Origin: Deltaproteobacteria bacterium
GTDB taxonomy: Bacteria; Bdellovibrionota; UBA1018; UBA923
Direction: 5' to 3'
DNA length: 5,228 nucleotides
Assembly (NCBI GenBank): GCA_016194795.1
Contig: JACQAX010000435.1
Location: 1-5,228, forward strand
The position numbers and the translations under genes were made by a program. The notes below the pieces were generated by a model. That model was not told the DNA's origin and did no database searches. It was given only the letters and a program-made list of their open reading frames with translations. This document shows, in pieces, positions 1-5,228 of the stretch; position 1 is the first letter of the stretch, and every line of letters starts with the position of its first letter.

Positions 1-424
1 AGACGAGGGCGAGCTTTCCGCCGGGTTTGAGCACGCGCGCCAGCTCGGCGAGCGCGCGGTCGCCGTCGAACCAATGGAACGCCTGCGCGACCGTCACCGC
101 GTCGACCGAGGCATCGCCGAACGGAAGGCGCTCGGCCGCGCCCTCGACGACGCGGCAGCCCGCGAGCTTTTTGCCGATGAGCTTCTCGCGCATCGCGCGC
201 ACGGGCTCGACGGCGACGAGGTCGGCGCGGCGCAGTGGATGCTCCGCCAGCAGCTCGGTGAACTTTCCGGTGCCCGCGCCGAGATCGACGATGAGCGCGC
301 CGGGACGCGCCAGGCCGATCTCGAGCGCCATCCGGTCGACCGCCTCTTTCGGAAACGAAGGGCGCCCGCGCTCATACGCGTCCGACCCGCTCTCGAACCC
401 CTTCGCCGCCGCCTCGTGGATCAT
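1..424 (-). CDS. Class I SAM-dependent methyltransferase, N-terminal part (runs off the left edge)
   Basis: The gene reads leftward from an ATG at 422-424 and is still open at base 1, giving 141 residues. Residues 10-25 carry the pattern F..G.DAY.RGRPSFP, which is common at the start of small-molecule methyltransferases of the Methyltransf_11 / trans-aconitate methyltransferase-like (Crg1/Tam) type. Motif I is VDLGAGTGKFT at residues 46-56, the SAM-binding glycine loop. The acidic residue ending strand 2 is in VAVEP (70-74). LPFGDASVDAV follows, then AQAFHWFD, a motif typical of this subfamily, and finally the post-motif ARVLKPGGKLALV at the cut edge. The family transfers a methyl group from SAM in the cytoplasm, but the substrate cannot be read from this part. 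The start is supported by AGGA seven bases upstream of the ATG. The gene is divergent from the small exported-protein gene, with 36 bp between the two start codons. The C-terminal half is outside the window. Confidence 0.92.
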   Translation of the reverse strand, partial: MIHEAAAKGFESGSDAYERGRPSFPKEAVDRMALEIGLARPGALIVDLGAGTGKFTELLAEHPLRRADLVAVEPVRAMREKLIGKKLAGCRVVEGAAERLPFGDASVDAVTVAQAFHWFDGDRALAELARVLKPGGKLALV

Positions 425-453
425 TGCCGGATCCTAGCACTCGCGTCTATAAT
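424..453 (+). promoter_or_regulatory. Candidate sigma-70-type promoter giving a near-leaderless mRNA
   Basis: A perfect -10 hexamer TATAAT lies at 448-453. TTGCCG at 424-429 is a partial match to the -35 consensus, with an 18-bp spacer. The expected transcription start, about seven bases past the -10 box, falls at 460 or 461, and the ATG of the small exported protein is at 461. The transcript would therefore have almost no leader. GGAAAG touches the ATG directly, too close to act as a normal ribosome binding site. The -35 box overlaps the start codon of the divergent methyltransferase gene. The hexamers are seen in the sequence; promoter activity is inferred. Confidence 0.5.
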
Positions 454-460
454 CGGAAAG

Positions 461-997
461 ATGCTCATCTCCATCCTCGCGGCCGCCGCCGCGTTCGCCG
501 CCCCGTCCGCCGCGCCGCCCGCGAAGAAGCCCCTCGAAACGCGCGCCTTCGGCGATCGCAAGGGCCTGCTGCTCATCGTCCACGGCAACTCGGCGCTCTG
601 GAGCGACGGCACGCGCTTTCGCCCGCTCCCCACGCGCCGCTTCTCGCACACGCTCGAGGCGCTCGAGCTCGCCTTCGAAGACCCGCGCATCACCGGGGGC
701 GACGCCTCGTTCAAGGACGGCGAGCTGACGTGCGGCGCCGAAAAGCGCAAGCTCCCCGAGCTTCCGCAAACCGACGCGCGCTATCTCTACTCGGACGCCC
801 ACATCAAGGCGGCCGGCGAGGGCCCCACCAAGCCCGCGCTGCTCGGCATGATCGGCGACACCCAGGAGTACGTTTACGTCGAGGGCACCGAGCCCGCCGA
901 TCCGAACGTGCGGCGCACGCCGAGGTTCCAGATGTACACCGGCCCCGCCGGCAAGCTCGTCACCAAGCCCACCTACGCGAGCCCCGGCACGCGCTAG
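461..997 (+). CDS. Unrecognised small exported protein, 178 residues up to an in-frame amber codon
   Basis: I do not recognise the family. The ATG at 461 is the only sensible start. Upstream in-frame codons lie in the divergent methyltransferase gene, and the reading from 461 begins with a short hydrophobic stretch, MLISILAAAAAFAAP, followed by a Pro/Ala/Lys-rich segment. This looks like a short signal peptide with cleavage near residue 13 or 14, although it lacks the usual positive charge at the N-terminus. The body alternates short hydrophobic strands (GLLLIV at 35-40, EYVYVEG at 136-142, FQMYTG at 156-161) with charged turns, suggesting a beta-rich periplasmic or outer-surface domain. It has one cysteine, C91. 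The frame stops at TAG (995-997) after GTR, but the same frame continues as coding sequence to 1207, so this 178-residue product is probably only the front of a protein of about 248 residues. No operon partner is visible. Confidence 0.65.
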   Translation: MLISILAAAAAFAAPSAAPPAKKPLETRAFGDRKGLLLIVHGNSALWSDGTRFRPLPTRRFSHTLEALELAFEDPRITGGDASFKDGELTCGAEKRKLPELPQTDARYLYSDAHIKAAGEGPTKPALLGMIGDTQEYVYVEGTEPADPNVRRTPRFQMYTGPAGKLVTKPTYASPGTR

Positions 998-1207
998 ATC
1001 CTGGTCTACTCGTCGGACGCGCGCGTCTCGATCACGCCGGGAAACATGGGCACGGGCGTGCTGATCACCTACAAGCGGCAGAAGTACCCGCTCGGGTACC
1101 TTACGCTGACGCAGGCGAATCTCGAGACGGTGCTGGGAAAGAAGCTCTACATGGACCATCTGGGGAACGCGACGCACACGCCTTGCGATGGGCTGCTTTC
1201 AGACTGA
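998..1207 (+). pseudogene. In-frame continuation of the 461 gene beyond the amber codon
   Basis: Directly after the TAG at 995-997, the same frame reads on for 69 sense codons to a TGA at 1205-1207. It starts ILVYSSDARVSITPGNMG and ends with TPCDGLLSD. By my count 60 of the 69 codons end in G or C, as in the real genes of this window. The translation is protein-like, with strands ILVYSS, GVLITY and YLTL, so the segment looks like the true C-terminus of the exported protein. There is no good start codon with a ribosome binding site just after the TAG, so a separate gene is unlikely. C242 of the reconstructed protein could pair with C91. One base change would restore the gene; TAC (Tyr) to TAG is the most natural, because Y would fit the strand before ILVYSS. 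It may be a recent nonsense mutation, a sequencing error or a readthrough site; these cannot be separated here. Confidence 0.7.
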
Positions 1208-1223
1208 AGCCTCAGACAGCCAG

Positions 1224-2522
1224 TTACGCGTTCTCCTGACCCACGTCGAGATAGATCTCTTTCGTGTCGTCGTTATAACCGAACAGCTCCCCATAACGAC
1301 CCCACTGAATCAAAGTGTCCAACACGGCCTGCGCGTTCTCGTTGGGCAGCCACTCGCGCATGTGCTCGAGCACGATCTCGATCGAGAGCGCCAGATGGTC
1401 GGCCTCGCGCAGCTTGGCCTCGAGCAGCTGCGAGAGCTTGAGCTGCTTGAGCGCCTCGTGCAGCACGCGCTTGCGCACGTTGACGTCGCCCTGGATGAAG
1501 CGCTTGCCGAAGTCGGTCAGCACGATCGCGTTTTTCGGCGTGTCGACGAAGTCGAGCAGCTCGGCGGCCTTGGCGAGAAACAGCACCTGGCCGAAGTCTT
1601 TGCCGAGCTCTTTGGAGATCGCGAACGAGTCGCCCTGCCCGCCGCGCGCGGCGATGAACTCGAGCAGGCCGATCAGCTCGTTGAGGGGCACGGCGGGAAG
1701 AGTCTCGATGGACGTTCCGGCCAGCGCCGGCGGCACCCACTCGGGCGTATCCGGGATGATCGCCTGGGTGATGACGTCGTGGATGTTGTTGACCAGGCTC
1801 TTGAAGCCCGAAGAGCGCTCGTCGCGCGGGTACGGCAGGTCGTTCTTGATCGAGACGCGCAGATGCCCGGGGTTGGTTCCCATGACGAAAATTCTTTTCG
1901 CGAAGGCCGCCGCCTCGGTGATGTTGTGGGTGACGAGCACCATCGACTTGGTCTGCGTTTTCTTCGAGAGCCAGATGTTGAGGATTTCCGCGCGCAGCGT
2001 CTCGGCCGACAGCACGTCGAGCGCGCTGAACGGCTCGTCGAGGCAGATGATCGGACGCTCCATCACGAGCGCGCGCGCCACGCCCACGCGCTGTTTCATC
2101 CCGCCGGACAGCTCCTTGGGATACGCTTCTTCGAAACCTTCGAGACCGACGAGGTCGATGGCCTTCTTGACGCGCGTTCGCACCTCGGCCTTGGGCAAAT
2201 TGTGCGGCTCCAGGCCCAGCGCGACGTTCTCGAAGACGGTGAGCCAGGGGAGCAGCGCGTAGCTCTGGAAAACCATCGACATCCACGGATTGGCGCCGTC
2301 GAGACGCTTGCCGTCGACGAGCACCTCCCCGTCGGAGGGCTTGAGCAGCCCGGCCATGATGCGCAGGCACGTCGACTTGCCCGAGCCGCTGGGGCCGAGC
2401 AGCGCGACGATCTCGTCGGGGTAGAGCGCGAAGTCGATGTCGCTCAGCACCTTGAGCTTCTGCCCCATTCCCATCGTGAAGGTGTGGTTGACTCCCTTGA
2501 GCTCTACGATCGGATTTTCCAT
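1224..2522 (-). CDS. NitT/TauT-family ABC importer ATPase with C-terminal AAA-associated domain
   Basis: This 432-residue protein is the motor of an anion-type ABC importer and would sit on the inner face of the cytoplasmic membrane. The nucleotide-binding domain (about residues 5-235) is complete. It has Walker A GPSGSGKST (43-51), the Q-loop in VFQSYALLPW (Q86), the signature LSGGMKQRVG (138-147), Walker B with catalytic Glu IICLDEP and D-loop SALD (158-169), and the H-loop His199 in LVTHN. The sequence resembles the nitrate, sulfonate, taurine and bicarbonate importer ATPases (TauB/SsuB/NrtD type), which are usually about 250-270 residues. The extra 160 residues or so (about 270-430) match in position and character the AAA-associated C-terminal domain seen on some of these ATPases; its role is probably regulatory. 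The ATG at 2520-2522 is preceded by AGGTGAG five bases upstream, which overlaps the stop codon of the upstream permease gene, so the two genes are translationally close. The stop is TAA. The substrate is unknown. Confidence 0.96.
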   Translation of the reverse strand: MENPIVELKGVNHTFTMGMGQKLKVLSDIDFALYPDEIVALLGPSGSGKSTCLRIMAGLLKPSDGEVLVDGKRLDGANPWMSMVFQSYALLPWLTVFENVALGLEPHNLPKAEVRTRVKKAIDLVGLEGFEEAYPKELSGGMKQRVGVARALVMERPIICLDEPFSALDVLSAETLRAEILNIWLSKKTQTKSMVLVTHNITEAAAFAKRIFVMGTNPGHLRVSIKNDLPYPRDERSSGFKSLVNNIHDVITQAIIPDTPEWVPPALAGTSIETLPAVPLNELIGLLEFIAARGGQGDSFAISKELGKDFGQVLFLAKAAELLDFVDTPKNAIVLTDFGKRFIQGDVNVRKRVLHEALKQLKLSQLLEAKLREADHLALSIEIVLEHMREWLPNENAQAVLDTLIQWGRYGELFGYNDDTKEIYLDVGQENA

Positions 2523-2534
2523 GTCATCTCACCT
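2523..2534 (-). promoter_or_regulatory. Strong ribosome binding site of the ATPase gene, overlapping the permease stop
   Basis: Read on the minus strand, AGGTGAG lies just before the ATPase ATG, with five bases between, and it contains the TGA stop of the permease (2529-2531). Ribosomes finishing the permease would therefore be placed over the ATPase start site, which supports one mRNA and coupled translation of the two subunits. Confidence 0.7.
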
Positions 2535-4307
2535 CTCGAACCTAAAGCGCGTTTCGGCCAAATCGTGCAGCCATCGCCAGAACGTGCTGTTCAGGCCGAC
2601 GACGGTGATCACCATCGCGGCCAGGCACCCGGCAAGCATCGGAAAGTTTCCGGCGTCGGTCGCCTTCGAGATCATCGAGCCGATGCCGGCGGCGGTCATG
2701 ATGCCGCCTTCGTACTGGAGGTACTCCGCCACGATGCTCGCGTTCCACGCGCCCCCCGAGGCGGTGACCCAGCCGGTGAGCATCGCGGGAAACGCGGCCG
2801 GCAGATAGAGCCGCCACCAGCGGGTGAACCCACCGACGCCGATGAGCTTCAAGCTGTCTTTCAGGTCGCGCGTCACGCCCATCGCGCCGGCGAGCACGTT
2901 GAAGAGCACGTACCATTGCGCGCCCAGCATCATCAGCACGGCCGACCCCCAGTGGAAGCCCAGCCCCGACTTGAGCAGGGCCGCGGTGACGATCGGATAG
3001 AGCATCGGCGCCGGAAACGACGCCGCCACCTGGATGATCGGCTGAAAGAACCGGGTGAGCCGGGGGCTCAGACCGATGAGAATGCCCACCGGGATCGCCC
3101 AGAGCGAGCCGAAGACGAGCGCGAACGCCACGCGGGCGAGCGTGAGGCCCACGCTCCCCCAGATCAGGCGCCAGTCGTGTGGCGTGAGCGTGCGCACCGC
3201 CTCCCAGAGCCGCGTACCGCCCCAGACGCAGACGACGATCGTCAGCGGCGTGCCGAGCTTGGCGAGCAGGTCGAGGAGGTTCGTGTCGAAAATCTTCTGG
3301 CGGCGCATCCGGCTGCGGATCTCGTAGGTGAGCCGCGCCGTCGTGCCGGCCGCGGGCGTCGTCCCCGACTGGAACGCCGACGCCCCCAGGGGAGCGTTGC
3401 GACGGCGCTCGCGGCGTTTCATGATGAGCTTCAGGCGGCGGACGAGCCACGACTCGCGCAGCAGCGTCGTCACGAAGGGGAGGTCAGCGACCTCCTCCTG
3501 GATCTCCTCCATCTGGAACTTGCGCACCCACGTCATCACCGGGCGCCAGATGACGAAGTCGCAGAAAATAATGACCAGGCACATCGCCAGCACGCCGTAG
3601 ACCTCGGCCCGATGGTTCTTCTGCTCGATCGCGGCCGCCATGTACGAGCCGATCCCGGGCAGCTGGAAGCGGCGCGAGCCGAGCGTGAACGACTCGCACA
3701 CCGTGAGGAAGAACCAGCCGCCGGCCATCGACATCAGGCTGTTCCACGCGAGGCTGATCGCCGAGAACGGCAGCTCGATGAACTTCACCTTCTCCCACCA
3801 GCTGAGCCGGATCACCCGCGACACTTCGCGCAGCTCGGCCGGCACCGACTTGAGCGACTGGTAAAAGCCGAACGTCATGTTCCAGGCCTGCCCGGTGAAG
3901 ATCATGATGATGCAGGCGAGCTCGAGGCCGACGTTGTTGTTGGGAAACACGGCGATCATGCCGAGCACCAGCCCGGGCAGGAAGCCGAGCACGGGAATGG
4001 ACTGTAAAATATCGAGCATCGGGATCATGACGCGCTCGGTGTGCTTCGACTTGGCGGCGATATAGCCGTAGACGAAGGTGAACCCCAAAGACAGGAAGTA
4101 CGCGGCGACCGCTCGCATCAGCGAGAAGAACGCGTATTTCGGGAGCGCCGAGGGCGCGAGGTCGATGTTCACGAAAAAATGCGCCCCGCCGACCCACTGG
4201 CGCGCCAGGCCCATCAGCCCGTAGATCAACGCCGCCACGACCGCCAGCACCAATAGGTCCGGCCAGCCGAACGCGCGCTTGTGCGGTGGGTGGCGATACA
4301 TCGTCAT
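2529..4307 (-). CDS. ABC importer permease with two fused transmembrane domains (NitT/TauT, duplicated-permease type)
   Basis: This 592-residue integral membrane protein holds two binding-protein-dependent permease domains in tandem, so one chain would supply the whole channel. The first half (about residues 15-260) has hydrophobic segments near 15-37, 60-86, 103-125, 184-206 and 235-257. Its EAA-type coupling loop is at about 157-182 and ends in FIELP. A basic, cytoplasmic-looking linker (about 262-345, with KRRERRR) joins it to a second half with segments near 351-371, 382-412, 424-447, 455-480, 500-528 and 555-577. The second EAA loop, at about 481-507, ends in RLYLP. LQSIPVLGFLPGL (101-113) and ASFPAPMLYPIV (429-440) are typical of nitrate/sulfonate/taurine-type permeases. 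The ATG at 4305-4307 is chosen because homology-like sequence starts right after it; GAGGGG lies about 15 bases upstream, which is far. An in-frame ATG at 4356-4358 would add 17 residues. The ATPase gene follows after six bases. The frame stays open far upstream, but only because the DNA is GC-rich. Confidence 0.95.
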   Translation of the reverse strand: MTMYRHPPHKRAFGWPDLLVLAVVAALIYGLMGLARQWVGGAHFFVNIDLAPSALPKYAFFSLMRAVAAYFLSLGFTFVYGYIAAKSKHTERVMIPMLDILQSIPVLGFLPGLVLGMIAVFPNNNVGLELACIIMIFTGQAWNMTFGFYQSLKSVPAELREVSRVIRLSWWEKVKFIELPFSAISLAWNSLMSMAGGWFFLTVCESFTLGSRRFQLPGIGSYMAAAIEQKNHRAEVYGVLAMCLVIIFCDFVIWRPVMTWVRKFQMEEIQEEVADLPFVTTLLRESWLVRRLKLIMKRRERRRNAPLGASAFQSGTTPAAGTTARLTYEIRSRMRRQKIFDTNLLDLLAKLGTPLTIVVCVWGGTRLWEAVRTLTPHDWRLIWGSVGLTLARVAFALVFGSLWAIPVGILIGLSPRLTRFFQPIIQVAASFPAPMLYPIVTAALLKSGLGFHWGSAVLMMLGAQWYVLFNVLAGAMGVTRDLKDSLKLIGVGGFTRWWRLYLPAAFPAMLTGWVTASGGAWNASIVAEYLQYEGGIMTAAGIGSMISKATDAGNFPMLAGCLAAMVITVVGLNSTFWRWLHDLAETRFRFER

Positions 4308-4363
4308 GGGTTCGCGCCGCGTCCCCTCGGGGCTCGTCTGGTCATGGTGGGAAAACATTACCG

Positions 4364-4387
4364 CGAATCGGCAGATTCTGCCATTCG
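4364..4387. promoter_or_regulatory. Interrupted palindrome in the divergent intergenic region, candidate operator
   Basis: The core GGCAGATTCTGCC at 4370-4382 is a perfect 6-1-6 inverted repeat. It is extended outward by CGAAT on the left (4364-4368) and ATTCG on the right (4383-4387), with one unpaired C at 4369, so eleven base pairs match over 24 bases. A second overlapping inverted repeat, GAATC-ggca-GATTC, lies at 4365-4378. It sits between the divergent permease (starting at 4307) and HD-domain (starting at 4455) genes, where a dimeric repressor or activator could control both. It lacks a T-run, so it is not a standard terminator. If the permease really starts at 4358, the site would lie just upstream of that start. 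The symmetry is seen; a regulatory role is inferred. I found no convincing -35/-10 pair for either gene in the rest of this 147 bp region. Confidence 0.45.
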
Positions 4388-4454
4388 ATACCGGTCGCCT
4401 CCATGGTCGCGGCGGGTGTTCCGAAAAGAAAACGATAGTGTCCGCGAAATCGAC

Positions 4455-5228
4455 ATGGCGAAGATAACAAACGAGAAGTACGTCACGATCAACCCGCTTT
4501 CCCTGGTGAAGGACCGCACGCTCCCGTGCGACGTCTTCATCCTCCTTTCCGTCGCCGGGCGCATCATCATTTTCCGTCCCAAAGGCTCGGTCGCCGACGA
4601 CCCCGAGAAGGTCAAGCGGATGATGAAACGCGGGCTCCAGAACCTGTACATCCGCGAAACCGACGTCGACGCCTTCAACGCCTATCTCCAGGAAAACCCG
4701 TCGCCGAAACCCGACGCGGAAGGCGAGGCCGAGCCCGGAAGCATCGTCCCCGCCTCGGCCACGGATCTCGCCCACGCCGACGTCTCGGCCGTCGCGCCCG
4801 GGGTCGCCGGCACGAACCCGTCGCCGCTCGACCAGCCGGCCGTGGTCTCGATTCCGGTCGCGCCCGCCCGGGGCCCCTCGACGCCCGAGGCGCGCGTCGC
4901 GGCGAGCGAGCCGGCGAAGGCCCCCGAGCCCGACAAGGCTTTCGTCTCCGACAAGCCGCCCGAGCAGCTGATGGCCGGTCTGCTCGTCCCGGCTCCCGAC
5001 GACGCGCCCGCGCGAGAGGAGGCCAAGAAGATGATCACCGATCTCCTGAAGGCCTCGTCGGCCAACGCCGCGATGGCCGAGATCATCGAGAACCCCGACA
5101 CCGAGCACGCCACGTCGGTGGCGATTTACACGACGCTTTTCGCGATGGGCCTCAACAAAAACAGCCAGGCGCTGCTCTCCGATCTCATCGTCGCGAGCCT
5201 CCTGCACGACGTCGGCCTCACGCAGGTG
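4455..5228 (+). CDS. HD-GYP-type signalling phosphohydrolase, N-terminal part (runs off the right edge)
   Basis: From the ATG at 4455 the frame is open to the window end, giving 258 residues. Residues 8-80 form a compact alpha/beta domain (KYVTINPLSLVKDRTLPCDVF, then GRIIIFRPKG, then MMKRGLQNLYIRETDVDAF). It resembles the N-terminal input domain of many HD-GYP proteins, in which a value is held and a strand reads 'lYIr..d...f'. Residues about 81-190 are a Pro/Ala/Glu-rich low-complexity linker. From about 190 a helical HD domain starts: H218 in EHATSVAIY is the expected first metal ligand, and the HD dyad is H251-D252 in SLLHDVGL. HD-GYP enzymes usually hydrolyse cyclic di-GMP in the cytoplasm, but the GYP motif that would settle this lies beyond the window, so a plain HD/HDOD signalling protein is still possible. 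No signal peptide or membrane segment is seen. There is no clear ribosome binding site before the ATG; a GTG at 4416 is a weaker alternative start. The gene is divergent from the ABC importer operon. Confidence 0.85.
   Translation, partial: MAKITNEKYVTINPLSLVKDRTLPCDVFILLSVAGRIIIFRPKGSVADDPEKVKRMMKRGLQNLYIRETDVDAFNAYLQENPSPKPDAEGEAEPGSIVPASATDLAHADVSAVAPGVAGTNPSPLDQPAVVSIPVAPARGPSTPEARVAASEPAKAPEPDKAFVSDKPPEQLMAGLLVPAPDDAPAREEAKKMITDLLKASSANAAMAEIIENPDTEHATSVAIYTTLFAMGLNKNSQALLSDLIVASLLHDVGLTQV

Noticed and set aside
74..460. Upstream extension of the exported-protein frame to 74
   Set aside because: It is antisense to the methyltransferase, which has clear motifs, and the signal-like N-terminus begins at 461.
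1191..1221. GGCTG...CAGCC with an inner TTCA...TGAA, a possible bidirectional terminator between convergent genes
   Set aside because: The outer stem is only five base pairs and there is no T-run on either strand. The position between convergent stops (1207 and 1224) is right, but the sequence evidence is weak. TCAGAC also occurs twice (1199 and 1212), which may be chance.
1188..4007. A very long rightward open frame of 939 codons covering the ABC genes
   Set aside because: It is antisense to the ATPase and permease. Its translation is rich in His, Arg, Glu and Asp with no domain-like structure. It is the usual open antisense frame of GC-rich coding DNA.
4370..4382. Sigma-54 promoter reading of TGGCAG...TGC on the minus strand
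   Set aside because: The GG and GC elements are eight bases apart instead of the required ten, and the match is a by-product of the palindrome.
4682..5113. A 143-residue leftward frame rich in Ser, Ala and Gly
   Set aside because: It is the complement of the Pro/Ala-rich linker of the HD-domain protein. The low-complexity composition explains the open frame.
4308..5207. Leftward extension of the permease frame to 5207, giving an 892-residue reading
   Set aside because: The added 300 residues are Gly/Arg-rich and lie antisense to the HD-domain gene. The membrane-protein sequence starts only at about 4307.

Overview
This is a GC-rich bacterial window with strongly GC-ending codons. It holds parts or all of five protein-coding loci and no RNA genes, insertion sequences or CRISPR arrays that I can see. 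The signals point to a Gram-negative-type or similar high-GC bacterium: an HD-GYP-type signalling protein, an exported small protein with a signal-like N-terminus, and an anion-type ABC importer with a duplicated permease. The sequence alone does not fix the phylum.

Layout from left to right. Positions 1-424 (minus) are the N-terminal 141 residues of a class I SAM-dependent methyltransferase that runs off the left edge. Its start codon is only 36 bp from the divergent start (461) of a small unrecognised exported protein. That second gene carries an in-frame amber codon at 995-997, after which the same frame stays clearly coding to a TGA at 1205-1207. It is therefore a disrupted gene, a sequencing error or a readthrough/recoding case. 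The 36 bp gap contains a near-consensus TATAAT placed so close to the ATG at 461 that the mRNA would be essentially leaderless.

Positions 1224-4307 (minus) form a two-gene operon for a NitT/TauT-type ABC importer. The first gene encodes a 592-residue permease with two fused transmembrane domains. Six bases after its stop comes a 432-residue ATPase with a C-terminal AAA-associated domain, preceded by a strong ribosome binding site. One polypeptide supplies both membrane halves and the ATPase would act as a homodimer. No substrate-binding protein is encoded next to them in this window, so the substrate is unknown.

Positions 4308-4454 form a 147 bp divergent intergenic region with a striking 24-bp interrupted palindrome in the middle, a candidate operator. 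From 4455 (plus) a protein begins with an N-terminal sensor-like domain, a long Pro/Ala-rich linker and the start of an HD domain of HD-GYP type. It runs off the right edge just after its HD dyad. The most unusual observations are the amber-interrupted gene, its leaderless-type promoter, the palindrome, and the importer with no visible binding protein.
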